A stretch of DNA of 64,000 bases from JAEUIX01 sp046156035. Lineage in GTDB: Bacteria; Planctomycetota; Phycisphaerae; Phycisphaerales; UBA1924. Positions 43,346 through 51,656 of the stretch are shown one piece after another. Location of the stretch: assembly GCA_046156035.1 (NCBI GenBank), contig JBJXEW010000044.1:15234-79233 (forward strand), read 5' to 3'. Under the pieces are notes generated by a model that made no database searches, was not told the DNA's origin, and was given only the letters and a program-made list of their open reading frames with translations. The position numbers were made by a program, and so were the translations under genes. Positions within the stretch are counted from its first letter, which is position 1. Each line of letters begins with the position of its first letter.

Positions 43346-44190
43346 CAGAGGTGCGAGTGTGGGGTGCGGATGCGGGCGACTTTCTCGAAGGAAGATTGAT
43401 CTGGAGCGCGCTCAACGCGTTGAAACCCGCGAAGGCTGAGCCACCCGCGGTCGTCGATCTGTCGGGCCTCCAACTCGTCAGGCCCTACGCACTGGCCGCG
43501 ATCGGCGCGTTGGGGTGCCTGGCAGGCGGCAAGGCGCGCCTTGTCATGCCCGCCACGCAGTTGGCGAGGGACCATCTCGTTCGCAGCGGCCTTGGCGACT
43601 TCTTCGTCCTCGAGGAAGGTACGGCACTTCCGCACTCGAGGCGAACGGTTCCGATCCGTCAACTCGTGCGCCCGGATGCCTCGTTCACGGATGAGATCAC
43701 TCGTGCGTGGGACGGCGAGTTCGGGGGCATGTCGCCCGGCATCCGCCCCCGGTTGGCCGATCACCTCGATGAGATGATCCGCAACGCACTCGCGCACGCC
43801 GCTTCACCAGTCGGGTGCATCGTGGCGGCGCAGGTCTTTCCCGCCGTGCCGTCCGTCGAGGTGGCAATCCTGGACTTGGGCCAGACGGTTCGGGGGCACT
43901 TGACAAAGCAGGATGCGTATCGAGGGCTGACTACCGATGCAGCCGCGATTGAGATGGCGACGCGGGAGGGCGTTTCCGGCACCGCACCCGGAGCCCTGAA
44001 CGTGTTGGGTGAGCCCAATTCCGGAATCGGGTTGTACGAACTCAGAGAATACTGCGAGGCGGGCGGGGGCGAAATGACGATCGTCAGCGGCACGGAACTG
44101 ATGGTGTTCAGGCTGGAATCGCCGCCGGTGGTTCGTCCCTTTGCGGGCGGATTCCCTGGCTGCCTCGTGAACATACGATTCCGTGTGTGA
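43342..44190 (+). CDS. STAS-like / HATPase-fold protein, likely ATP-binding regulator
   Basis: A 282-residue protein from a GTG (43342) that overlaps the glyS stop, with GGGAGAGG upstream. Residues about 1-90 have a STAS-like strand pattern (AVVDLSGLQLVRPYALAAIG). The second half looks like a GHKL ATPase: N-box HLDEMIRNALAHA (about 141-153), VEVAILDLGQTVRGHLTKQ (G1-like) and PNSGIGLYELREYCEAGGGE (G2-like, about 225-243). No His kinase phospho-acceptor is present. Together with the next gene (DUF4325) it makes an anti-sigma/partner-switch-like pair. Codon use is less GC-biased than its neighbours. Confidence 0.72.
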   Translation: MTEVRVWGADAGDFLEGRLIWSALNALKPAKAEPPAVVDLSGLQLVRPYALAAIGALGCLAGGKARLVMPATQLARDHLVRSGLGDFFVLEEGTALPHSRRTVPIRQLVRPDASFTDEITRAWDGEFGGMSPGIRPRLADHLDEMIRNALAHAASPVGCIVAAQVFPAVPSVEVAILDLGQTVRGHLTKQDAYRGLTTDAAAIEMATREGVSGTAPGALNVLGEPNSGIGLYELREYCEAGGGEMTIVSGTELMVFRLESPPVVRPFAGGFPGCLVNIRFRV

Positions 44191-44202
44191 GTTGCGGACA
44201 CC

Positions 44203-44529
44203 ATGAAGCCATCCGACCCAGTTGTGATCCACCTGCCCGGCCCAAGCCTTGTGTCGGCGGGCGCGGGCCTTGAGCACGCCGCGGCGGTCTTGGCAGCTTT
44301 GGCGCGGGTTGGTCGCGTGCAGCTCGACGCGACCGCTGCTGAACGGATGACTCCGTCCTTTGCAAATGCGTTGGTCATGTCGATCCTCGACGCAATCGGG
44401 CAGTCGGACTTTGAGCGCCGCGTTGAACTTGTCGGTGGACCAGAAAACCTGCGAGAGAACTGGAACAAGGCCGTGGATCGCTACGGCCGAGGAATCCGCC
44501 TGAGCACGCAACGCCCGCGCGCGGCATAG
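44203..44529 (+). CDS. STAS-like DUF4325-type protein
   Basis: A 108-residue protein: AAAVLAALARVGRVQLDATA followed by AERMTPSFANALVMSILDAI, which matches the DUF4325 (STAS-like) pattern with a Ser-Phe-Ala-x-x-Leu helix. It starts 12 bp after the ATPase-like gene and shares its weaker codon bias. It is probably the partner of the upstream ATP-binding protein. The process they control is unknown. Confidence 0.72.
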   Translation: MKPSDPVVIHLPGPSLVSAGAGLEHAAAVLAALARVGRVQLDATAAERMTPSFANALVMSILDAIGQSDFERRVELVGGPENLRENWNKAVDRYGRGIRLSTQRPRAA

Positions 44530-44603
44530 GCCGTGCGCGGTGCCGGGTGCTGGGGCTCTGCTGCGGTGGCGCCGGGTTGCGCCGTTCCTGATTCCCGCTG
44601 TTC

Positions 44604-45245
44604 GTGTATGCGCCATTGGAGCCGAATGTGCACCCCACCGTCGCCCGAACCATTCTCATCTGTTCACGCACGCCCGCCGTGTTCCGCGCCCTCGTGTGCG
44701 GGCTTGAGCCCGACTGGACCGAGCACGACTACGGCCCCATGCCGCTGACCACGCCGGAGGCCAAGGCGAACCCGGACTCGGTGGGCGGGGCGCGCACCTG
44801 GAGCGTGCGTGAGATCATGGCCCACATGCTCTTCAATGAACGCACGGACTGGATGCCGCGGATCAGGTGGGTGTTCGAGCACGGCGAAGCGAAGCCCTTC
44901 GAGCGCTTCGACATGATCGGCCACAAGCCGCTGCTGGCGCAGCACACGCTGGCGGAGATGCTGGACCTCTTCGAGCGCGAGCGGGCCGCGAGCCTGGGCG
45001 ACCTGGCGGCGATGAGCCTGAGCGAGGCCGACCTTGCCCGGCGCGGCACGCACCCCGCGCTCGGGCCCGCCACCGTCGCCCACCTGCTGGGCGCGTGGAT
45101 CGTGCACGACCTGAACCACATCGCGCAGATGTGCAAGGCCATGGCGTATCAGGCCAAGAGCGATGCCGGGCCGTGGGAGGCGTACATGTCGATCCTCTCG
45201 CCGCCAAGCCCGAGGGGTGGAAAGCCGAACAGCCAACCGAGTTGA
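44604..45245 (+). CDS. DinB-family protein
   Basis: A 213-residue protein with DinB/DUF664 four-helix features: TWSVREIMAHMLFNERTDWM, LAEMLDLFERERAASLGDLA and VHDLNHIAQMCKAMAYQ, the latter holding the third metal-binding His. Members are metal-dependent enzymes, often thiol S-transferases, although the substrate here is unknown. The start is a GTG at 44604; there is no in-frame ATG upstream of the fold. The C-terminus (PSPRGGKPNSQPS) is disordered. Confidence 0.8.
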   Translation: MYAPLEPNVHPTVARTILICSRTPAVFRALVCGLEPDWTEHDYGPMPLTTPEAKANPDSVGGARTWSVREIMAHMLFNERTDWMPRIRWVFEHGEAKPFERFDMIGHKPLLAQHTLAEMLDLFERERAASLGDLAAMSLSEADLARRGTHPALGPATVAHLLGAWIVHDLNHIAQMCKAMAYQAKSDAGPWEAYMSILSPPSPRGGKPNSQPS

Positions 45246-45626
45246 TGAGTGGACGAGGGAGGCGGACGGGACATCCGCCTCACCAGAGCCGTTCGGCGGG
45301 GTGGCACTGAGGTTCCCACCGTGCCATCGAAGTCGGCCCGGCTCTGCGAGCCCGTGTTCGCGCGCGCGGGCTGGTCCGGGGTGTTGGTGCAGGACAGAAA
45401 AATCTGCGCGTGGTCGTTGGTGGGCGTTCTCGCGCGTTTCTCGCGGGCGATCCGCGGGTTTCGGCGGGCTGCGAATGTACGAGCGGGATCATCGCCCGGC
45501 CGCGTTTGCGCGCGCGGGCGCGGCCCGGCGGGCGCGGCCCGGCGGGCGGGGGTAAGCGGGCCGCATCGCAGCGTTGCGGTGCAGGCCCGCGAACGAACCA
45601 CCAGCGCCCCCAGCCGAGCCCACGCC
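45246..45626. other. intergenic region before phage-head-like module
   Basis: 381 bp. It contains a family B palindrome (45261-45286, GGCGGACGGGACATCCGCCT) and a tandem duplication of about 15 bp around GCGGCCCGGCGGGC (45528-45552). No gene is convincing here. A frame extends upstream of the portal start, but it reads through the palindrome. No attachment site or tRNA was recognised. Confidence 0.5.
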
Positions 45627-47216
45627 ATGAACATTCGCACTGCCGACTTTCGAGATGTGGGCGAGCACGGCCTGACCGATGCGCGCGTGGCCGGGCTGGT
45701 TGACGAGCACGCACGTGTGACGCAGCCGCGGCTGCGGATGCTGTGGGCGTATTACCGCAACGCGCTGGTGCTGCGCTCAAGCGAAGCGGGTGGCGGCTTG
45801 GGCGTGGGCGGGGGTGCGGGCGGGCGTGCGTATCGCCTCGCTCAGGAGCGCGGCCTGCCCGCACGCATCGTGCGAGCGGGAGCGAGTGGGGGGGCGGGGT
45901 CTCTGGCGGCGGATGACCGAGGCGCGGCAAGACGTGAAATCGTCGTTGAGAACGACATCGCGTGGCGCATCCACGCGATGGTCGATTTTCTCTTCTCAAA
46001 GCCGGTCCGCCTGGTCTCCGCCGCCGCGGACCCCGCGAAGCGCACACTGATTCAACGCGTGCTCGACGAGGTGTGGGAGGTCTCGGGCGGCGCGGCACTC
46101 CTGCAAGACATTGCGCTCCTGGGTCATGTGTACGGGCATGTGGATCTCGTGGTGCGTGCGGCCAGCGACTTGGCAGGCGACCTGGCGAGCGCAGCGGGCA
46201 AGGCGGAGCCTGTCGATGCCGCGCGTGTTGCTGCGGGCTTGCGCATCGAACCCATCGAGCCCAGCCGCGGCGTGCCGGTGATCGACCCGCGAGATTACCG
46301 CAGCATCGAGGCCTACCTGATCCGCACCACCATCGACACGCCCGAGCGTGGGCGCGTGGCGATCACGGAAGTGCTTTCGGGCACGCGGCGGCATGTGTAC
46401 GAGGAGGAGCAGGAGGGCGCACCCGCCCAGCACCAAGGGGCACGCGGCCCGGCGGGGCGTGGAGGAGATGCAGCGGGCGCACACGGCCGCGCCAGCGCAA
46501 AGGCCCGCCTCGTGCTGGATGAACCCAACACCGTCTGCCCCGGCGAGGTGCCGGTGGTGCACATCCAGAACATCAGCCAGCCCTTCGCGTACGCGGGGCT
46601 GAGCGATGTGGAGCCGCTCATCCCCTTGCAGGATGAGTTGAACACGCGGCTCTCCGACCGGGCCAACCGCGTCACGCTCCAGAGTTTCAAGATGTACCTG
46701 GCCAAGGGCATCGAAGGGTTCGACAAGCAGCCCGTCGGCCCCGGCCAACTCTGGATGACGGACAACCCGCACGCGAGCATCGAGGCCTTCGGGGGCGATG
46801 CCGCCAGCCCCAGCGAAGACCGGCACATCGAGCAGGTGCGCGATGCGATGGACAAGGCCAGCAGCCTGCCGCCCCTGGCCACGGGCGTGGTGCAGGCCAA
46901 GGTGGGCAACCTTACCAGCGAGAACGCGCTGCGCCTCACGCTGGGCGGCGTGCTGACGCGAACCAACCGCAAGCGGCTGCTCTATGGCCGCGGCATCGCG
47001 CAGGCGTGCCGACTCGTGCTGAGCGCGCTCGACGACGCGGGCGTGCTGCGCACCAGCGAGGAGGATCGGCGCGTGAAGGTGGAGTGGAGCGACCCGCTGC
47101 CGCAGACAGCCGAGAGCCAGTTGCAGACAGCGAAGGCGAAGTTGGAGGTCGGCATTGATGCGGAGCAGGTGCGGACGGAACTCGGCTACGGCGTGGCGGA
47201 TGAGGGAGTCGTGTAG
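45627..47216 (+). CDS. phage portal-like protein (SPP1 Gp6 type)
   Basis: A 529-residue protein with portal features: the N-terminal helices (LVDEHARVTQPRLRMLWAYY), IVVENDIAWRIHAMVDFLFS, the ring core VPVVHIQNISQPFAYAGLSD followed by VEPLIPLQDELNTRLSDRAN, and the long C-terminal helix (LPQTAESQLQTAKAKLEVGI). These resemble SPP1-type portals. The ATG at 45627 is used; upstream codons run into repeat sequence. There is no terminase gene upstream. In phages the portal makes the dodecameric DNA entry ring; here it begins a short head-only cluster. Confidence 0.8.
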   Translation: MNIRTADFRDVGEHGLTDARVAGLVDEHARVTQPRLRMLWAYYRNALVLRSSEAGGGLGVGGGAGGRAYRLAQERGLPARIVRAGASGGAGSLAADDRGAARREIVVENDIAWRIHAMVDFLFSKPVRLVSAAADPAKRTLIQRVLDEVWEVSGGAALLQDIALLGHVYGHVDLVVRAASDLAGDLASAAGKAEPVDAARVAAGLRIEPIEPSRGVPVIDPRDYRSIEAYLIRTTIDTPERGRVAITEVLSGTRRHVYEEEQEGAPAQHQGARGPAGRGGDAAGAHGRASAKARLVLDEPNTVCPGEVPVVHIQNISQPFAYAGLSDVEPLIPLQDELNTRLSDRANRVTLQSFKMYLAKGIEGFDKQPVGPGQLWMTDNPHASIEAFGGDAASPSEDRHIEQVRDAMDKASSLPPLATGVVQAKVGNLTSENALRLTLGGVLTRTNRKRLLYGRGIAQACRLVLSALDDAGVLRTSEEDRRVKVEWSDPLPQTAESQLQTAKAKLEVGIDAEQVRTELGYGVADEGVV

Positions 47217-47359
47217 ACGCCAGACGCCAGACGCCAGACACGAGACGCGAGCGGAGAGAAAGTAGAAGGCAAAGTTCAGAGCACAGAGTTCACAGTTCAG
47301 AAGAGGCAGCACGCACGACTCAGGACACAGGACCAACCACCACACACAGGAGAACGACC
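47217..47359. repeat. low-complexity intergenic repeat in head module
   Basis: CAGACGCCAGACGCCAGACA (47219 on) is a short tandem array, followed by a GAGTTCACAGTTCAG-type segment and CAGGACACAGGACC. These are dispersed-repeat sequences of the kind that give SGVWRL-type translations. A similar gap at 47870-48000 contains CACCCACCACCCAGCATCCA. Ribosome binding site AGGAG is at the right end. Confidence 0.5.
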
Positions 47360-47869
47360 ATGCCCGGTGAAGGACTTGTAGATGGTGATGTGTCTCCCGA
47401 CACGAATCCGCCCCCGCCGCCTCCGCCACCACCGCCCGTCGCCCCGGTCGGCGCGCTGCGGCCCAGCGTGCAGGGCGATGGCGACGCGGCCGCATCGCTT
47501 GCGGCACGGCTGGCATCGCTGGAGGAAAAACTCGCCCAAGCCGTGGCCGCGCTGGAGCGGTTGGAGCGACTGCGCGAGATCGAGCGGGCCCTGCGCAGTG
47601 CGGGCGCGGCGGATGTGGCCCTGGCCATGCCGATCGTCGAGCGCGACATCGCCGAGGCGCCCCAACGCGATGTGAGCGAAACCGTGGCCGAGTTGCGCAA
47701 GCGTCGCCCGGGCTTGTTCGTGGGCGGAACGCGCACGGCGGGTGCCACGGGCGCGCCCAGCAGCGGCGGCGAGCCCCGTGCGGAAGACCTTGCCGCGCTG
47801 GCCCTGCGGGCCGCGAGCGGCGACCCGCGGGCTGTGAGGGACTACCTGCGCGCGAGAAGGGAGGCGTGA
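47360..47869 (+). CDS. scaffold-like small phage protein
   Basis: A 169-residue protein with a poly-Pro stretch (residues about 17-27), a central coiled coil (LASLEEKLAQAVAALERLER, LREIERALRSAGA) and a charged C-terminus (DPRAVRDYLRARREA). Its position between portal and capsid, and its coiled-coil composition, fit a scaffolding protein, but no sequence family is recognised. A clear ribosome binding site (AGGAG, 8 nt) fixes the start. Confidence 0.65.
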   Translation: MPGEGLVDGDVSPDTNPPPPPPPPPPVAPVGALRPSVQGDGDAAASLAARLASLEEKLAQAVAALERLERLREIERALRSAGAADVALAMPIVERDIAEAPQRDVSETVAELRKRRPGLFVGGTRTAGATGAPSSGGEPRAEDLAALALRAASGDPRAVRDYLRARREA

Positions 47870-48004
47870 GGAAAAGGGGCAAACCGCAAAGAACAAATCG
47901 CAAATGAAGGCACAAGCCTGACAGCCCACCACCCACCACCCAGCATCCAGGACTCAGGACCCAGCACCCGTTTCGTCCCTCGCACCACACAAGGAGTTTG
48001 AACC

Positions 48005-49168
48005 ATGCCGTTCACCGGAAAAGCCACCTACGCCGCGGGAGTGGACCTGCCCGAACTCGCCGAGGATGTCGGCGACATCATCGGGATCGTCAGCCCCTTC
48101 GAGACGCCGCTGCTCGATTATCTCGGCGACGCCAAGCGCCCCGCGGCCAGCACCGTGCACGAGTGGATCGAGGATGAACTCCTCCCCAACACCGACACCG
48201 TGAACCAGACCTCCTTCACGCCCAACGCCCAGGACGCGACGGCGATCACCGTCGCCAACGGCTCGCGCTTCCGAGCGGGCGACCAGGTGCGGCCGTTTGG
48301 CGCTCGCGAAGTGATGTTCGTTTCCAGCGTGGCGGGCAACGTGCTCACCGTGGTGCGGCGCTACGGCTCCACGCCCGCGAGCAACCTGAGCAACACGCTC
48401 AAACTCACGATTCTCGGCAACGCCGCACTGGAGGGCGATGACCGGCCCGACGCCCGCTTCACCAGCCGCCTGCGCAAGCGCAACTACACGCAGATCTTCA
48501 CGGCGGGCGTCGAGGTGAGCGGCTCGATGCTCGCCAGCCGGCAGATCGCCGTGGCGGATGAACTGGACTACCAGAAGCAGGAGCGGCTGCGAGAGTTGCT
48601 CCGCGATCTGGAGAACTGCGTGCTCAACGGTGTGGCCGCGCCGGCCAACCCGCAGGGCAACGCTGCCACTCGCCGCACGCTCTCGGGCATCATCCCCGGT
48701 GTGAGCACCAACCAGTTCGTGCCCAACACCGGCGGCTTTCCTGCCGGCGGCGGGGCCGGCACGGACCTGAACGAGAACCTCATCAACACCGCCATGCGCA
48801 CCATCTGGGAGCAGAGCCAGGGTCGCATCGACACCATCGTGGTGGGCGGGGCGATGAAGCGGCGGATCAACGGGTTTCTCTCGGCGGCCCGCACGGCCAC
48901 GGCCGCGGAGACGCGATTCCGCGACCTCGTGAGCGTCTACGAGAGCGACTTTGGCGCCTGCCGCGTGCTGCTGTCGCGGTGGATGCCCGGCGACACGGTG
49001 CTGTTCCTGGATTCGTCGCGTGTGGAGGTGCTGCCCCTGCGTGGCCGCTCATTCTTCTACAAGCCGCTGGCGGCCACGGGCGACCGCGAGAGCGGGCAGG
49101 TGATCGGCGAGTACACGCTGGAGTTCCGCAACGAGAGTGCGCACGGCCTGATCCGCGGGCTGACGTGA
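48005..49168 (+). CDS. HK97-fold major capsid-like protein (SU10/DUF5309 type)
   Basis: A 387-residue protein similar to SU10-type capsid proteins: DVGDIIGIVSPFETPLLDYL, VHEWIEDELLPNTD, RKRNYTQIFTAGVEVSGSML, RLRELLRDLENCVLNGVAAP, DTIVVGGAMKRRINGFLSAA and VYESDFGACRVLLSRWMPGD followed by TVLFLDSSRVEVLPLRGR. The HK97 N-arm, P-domain and A-domain order is plausible. RBS AAGGAG 9 nt before ATG. It forms the head shell in phages. Confidence 0.85.
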   Translation: MPFTGKATYAAGVDLPELAEDVGDIIGIVSPFETPLLDYLGDAKRPAASTVHEWIEDELLPNTDTVNQTSFTPNAQDATAITVANGSRFRAGDQVRPFGAREVMFVSSVAGNVLTVVRRYGSTPASNLSNTLKLTILGNAALEGDDRPDARFTSRLRKRNYTQIFTAGVEVSGSMLASRQIAVADELDYQKQERLRELLRDLENCVLNGVAAPANPQGNAATRRTLSGIIPGVSTNQFVPNTGGFPAGGGAGTDLNENLINTAMRTIWEQSQGRIDTIVVGGAMKRRINGFLSAARTATAAETRFRDLVSVYESDFGACRVLLSRWMPGDTVLFLDSSRVEVLPLRGRSFFYKPLAATGDRESGQVIGEYTLEFRNESAHGLIRGLT

Positions 49169-49182
49169 GCGAAGAAGGCAAC

Positions 49183-49312
49183 CACAAAGACACGGACCGG
49201 AACAGAGAACCACAAAGGCACAGAGGACACAAAGGAAGGCAAGAAACTCACTGCCCTTCCTGCGTCCGATGTCCGCTGTCTTCCTTTGTGATCTTTGTGT
49301 CTTTGTGGTGAA
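49183..49312. repeat. repeat family D, large inverted arms after capsid gene
   Basis: The left arm (ACCACAAAGGCACAGAGGAC, ACAAAGGAAGG) and the right arm (CTTCCTTTGTGATCTTTGTG, TCTTTGTGGT) are inverse complements, separated by about 40 bp. They could form a long RNA hairpin between the capsid gene and the next gene. Confidence 0.75.
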
Positions 49313-49392
49313 TATCGCCTTTCCCCGCCCCCGCCGGAAACGGCCGCGGCGGGCTTCACAGGCCACACACAGGCCACCCAGGAGAACCCGCC

Positions 49393-50037
49393 ATGTTTGC
49401 TGCCGACCGCGATCTGCTCGTGCTCGAACCCAACCTCTTCCGTGATGTGTCGTGGCTCGGGCAGCGGCTCTTCACGGGTCTCTGCACCATCAGCGGCACG
49501 ACCCTGACGGCGAGCGGGGTTGACTTTGCCGCGCTGGGCGTGGATGCGGGCCACGTGGTGCTGGTAGATGGAGCATCGCTGGAGGTGGTGGCGCGTGTGA
49601 ACGCGACAACCCTCACGGTCTCGCGCCCGCGTGCGGGCCTGGATGACGCGGCAATCGCACCGCTCGCAGGCATCGCGCGCCCGCTCAGCATCACCACGTT
49701 CGCTCCACAACTGGGCATCGTGCACCGGCAGGTGCTGGCGATGCTGGGACTGCTGGAGGCCGCGAGCGAAGTGGAGCCGGAGGTGCTCACGGAGTCTGCG
49801 GTGATGAACCCACGTGACCTGCGCCTGCTGGAAGCGCTGGGCACGCTGCACCTGGTCTTTGCCGCGCTGGGCGGCGCGGGGGCTGTGGCAGGCTCGCCCG
49901 AATCCGGGCGGGCGGAGATGTACCGTCAGCGCTTCGCGGCGGAGCGCGGGCGCGTGTCGGCGCGAATCGACACCGATGGCGATGGCCTCGCCGATGCCAC
50001 GCGCAGGCCCAGCGTGATGATGCTCGTGCGCGACTGA
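49393..50037 (+). CDS. phage head-completion-like protein
   Basis: A 214-residue protein. The middle part (GVDFAALGVDAGHVVLVDGA, SLEVVARVNATTLTVSRPRA) is a beta-barrel like those of head connector proteins. The C-terminus has RVSARIDTDGDGLADATRRP, a Ca-loop-like DTDGDGLAD. No family can be named with confidence; placement after the capsid suggests a head-tail connector. RBS GGAG 9 nt before ATG. Confidence 0.6.
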   Translation: MFAADRDLLVLEPNLFRDVSWLGQRLFTGLCTISGTTLTASGVDFAALGVDAGHVVLVDGASLEVVARVNATTLTVSRPRAGLDDAAIAPLAGIARPLSITTFAPQLGIVHRQVLAMLGLLEAASEVEPEVLTESAVMNPRDLRLLEALGTLHLVFAALGGAGAVAGSPESGRAEMYRQRFAAERGRVSARIDTDGDGLADATRRPSVMMLVRD

Positions 50038-50049
50038 AGACTTATTTAC

Positions 50050-50205
50050 CACAAAGGCACAAAGAACACAAAGGAAGGCATGGACCTCGGGCTGACGGAC
50101 CCAGCCTCCGCCGTTTCACTTCACGCCGAACGCCGGACAACCAGAACTGAGTCACAGCCCTTGCCTCTGTTTCCTTTGTGCCCTTTGTGCCTTTGTGGTT
50201 CACCT
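50050..50205. repeat. repeat family D, second inverted copy
   Basis: ACCACAAAGGCACAAAGAAC with ACAAAGGAAGG on the left, and TTTCCTTTGTGCCCTTTGTG plus CCTTTGTGGT on the right. They flank about 90 bp and mirror the copy at 49183-49312. Confidence 0.75.
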
Positions 50206-50222
50206 GCTTCTCGGAGCCCCCC

Positions 50223-50660
50223 ATGCTCATCCTCCAACCCTCCACCGTCTCCTTCGGGTCGCTCGTGCTTGATGATGTCGCCTCCGTCGCCATCGACCGT
50301 GCGTGCGTCAAACTCGTCGAGTCGTGGGGCGACCTGGGCCCGTACTGCACATTCGCAGACGCGGCGGAGGTCCGTGTCACCATCCGCATCGTCCAGCGCG
50401 TGCAATCGAGCATCGCCGAGCCGGCCAGCATCGGTGACCAGGTGAGCCTCGCCGTGGTGAGCGGCCCCAACACGTCGCAGGCGCAGCGGCTGAAACTCTC
50501 GGCCGAGGCGGTGGTGAAGAGCATCGAGCACGCGATCGGGTCGCGCGCGGGTGCGGCCCGTGATGGAGCGGCGAGCGCCACGCGCGAGATCACGCTCGTG
50601 GCCGTCTCGGCAGAGGGTGAGAACCTCATAGCCCTCACCGATGTGAGCAACCTGGCCTGA
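50223..50660 (+). CDS. small phage-like protein of unknown function
   Basis: A 145-residue soluble protein: LILQPSTVSFGSLVLDDVAS, VRVTIRIVQRVQSSIAEPA and EGENLIALTDVSNLA. It has alternating beta strands and no signal. It is likely a tail-tube or neck-type structural protein by its position in the head module, but it is not recognised. Its ATG has no strong ribosome binding site. Confidence 0.6.
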   Translation: MLILQPSTVSFGSLVLDDVASVAIDRACVKLVESWGDLGPYCTFADAAEVRVTIRIVQRVQSSIAEPASIGDQVSLAVVSGPNTSQAQRLKLSAEAVVKSIEHAIGSRAGAARDGAASATREITLVAVSAEGENLIALTDVSNLA

Positions 50661-50693
50661 ACGCCGCGCAGCGGGAGAAGCACAGGAGCACCC

Positions 50694-51071
50694 ATGGCCT
50701 CATCCTTCAAGACGCTTGACCTGTTCGGCTCCGGCCCGCACCGCTTTGTGCCGCACATCCGCGGCCAGCACCTCGTGCCCTACATGGCCCTGGGCTCACA
50801 GGTGCCCGGCAGTTTCGTGCTGGGTGAGCAGGAACTGGTGATTGTCGTGGTCGGCCGCCTCGTGGCCGCGGATGACGCGGCCCTCGACACGCTCCTCGCG
50901 GCGATCCAGACCGAACTCAACGCGATCAGCACTCCCGGCACGCTCGTCGATCACCACGGCCGCTCGTACGCGAACGTCTACTTCACGCGCTTCGAGCCCG
51001 AAGACCGCGTTGATCGTGGCCGCGCTGTGAGCCTGGGCTACACGGCCCGGTTCCACCGCCTGAACCTCTGA
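50694..51071 (+). CDS. small phage-like protein, tail-terminator-like
   Basis: A 125-residue protein beginning MASSFKTLDLFGSGPHRFVP and ending YTARFHRLNL. The central strands (GEQELVIVVVGRLVAADDAA, LDTLLAAIQTELNAIS) resemble phage minor tail or neck proteins by length and composition only. It is 33 bp after the previous gene with a GGAG ribosome binding site, and is followed by a terminator hairpin. Confidence 0.6.
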   Translation: MASSFKTLDLFGSGPHRFVPHIRGQHLVPYMALGSQVPGSFVLGEQELVIVVVGRLVAADDAALDTLLAAIQTELNAISTPGTLVDHHGRSYANVYFTRFEPEDRVDRGRAVSLGYTARFHRLNL

Positions 51072-51099
51072 CGCGCCGTGGCGCTGGCAACTCAATGAG

Positions 51100-51124
51100 G
51101 CCCTGGCGCAAGCCGGGGCTTTTT
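51100..51124 (+). terminator. terminator of head module
   Basis: GCCCTGGC / GCCGGGGC with loop GCAA (one G-T pair) is followed by TTTTT. The same design (GCAA loop) is found after rpsA. Confidence 0.75.
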
Positions 51125-51176
51125 CGCGGGCTGTGTCCTACCGGGTCTCCCCGACGTGAAGGCGACAGTCTTGGGA

Positions 51177-51213
51177 GGTATGGAGACACAGCCTGAAAGG
51201 CTGTGCTACGAGA
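51177..51213. repeat. palindromic repeat family C, third copy
   Basis: CACAGCCTGAAAGGCTGTGC within AGGTATGGAGA...TACGAG. Identical core to the pair upstream of glyS. Confidence 0.8.
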
Positions 51214-51229
51214 CATCGGAGTATCAGAC

Positions 51230-51583
51230 ATGGAAGCGGACATGGCAAGCGTGGCGGCCCAACTCGGCGCGGCGGGGTTGATCGGCTGGATGTGGCTCAC
51301 CGAACGCCGCGCGGGCGCGGTGCGCGAGACGCAACTGGCCGAGGCCCACGACCGCCTCGTGGCCGAACGCACGAGTCTGGAGGTGATCCTGCGGACCATC
51401 GAGAACAGCACGCGGGTGCTGAGCGCGCTGGAGGTGGGGCAGCGGCAGTTGCTGGAGTTGTTGGGAAGGATGGCGCAGCCAGCATCGTCCTCGGCTGTGA
51501 CTTCATCCCCCTCCGGTCCGCATTCATCCCCCTCCGGTCCTACCGGAGGGGGTGCCGCGCAGCGGCGGGGGAGGGGTTCCTGA
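51230..51583 (+). CDS. small membrane/coiled-coil protein ending in repeat sequence
   Basis: A 117-residue frame from ATG 51230. The N-terminus ASVAAQLGAAGLIGWMWLT is a single hydrophobic helix, followed by a coiled coil (VRETQLAEAHDRLVAERTSL, EVILRTIENSTRVLSALEVG). The last ~30 residues (SSPSGPHSSPSGPTGGGAAQ) are translated from repeat family E. It could be a holin-like or phage-accessory protein whose original end has been replaced by the repeat. No family is recognised. Confidence 0.5.
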   Translation: MEADMASVAAQLGAAGLIGWMWLTERRAGAVRETQLAEAHDRLVAERTSLEVILRTIENSTRVLSALEVGQRQLLELLGRMAQPASSSAVTSSPSGPHSSPSGPTGGGAAQRRGRGS

Positions 51584-51656
51584 TCCTCCCCCGTCTTCGG
51601 CCGCCGCGGCGGCCTCAGCCACCCCCTCCGCTCGGGAGCGGAGGGGGATGATCCGC
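51501..51656. repeat. repeat family E, left copy flanking DUF559 gene
   Basis: It contains CCCCCTCCGGTCCTACCGGA and CCTCCCCCGTCTTCGGCCGC followed by CGCGGCGGCCTCAGCCACCC. It overlaps the 3' end of the DUF559 gene and of the 51230 gene. Confidence 0.8.

Noticed and set aside
45249..45626. N-terminal extension of the portal frame to 45249
   Set aside because: It reads through a repeat B palindrome and a tandem duplication; the ATG at 45627 starts the conserved part.
45996..47990. Minus-strand open frame across the portal and scaffold-like genes
   Set aside because: It reads repeat sequence (SGVWRL, GCWV patterns) and the antisense of the portal gene.
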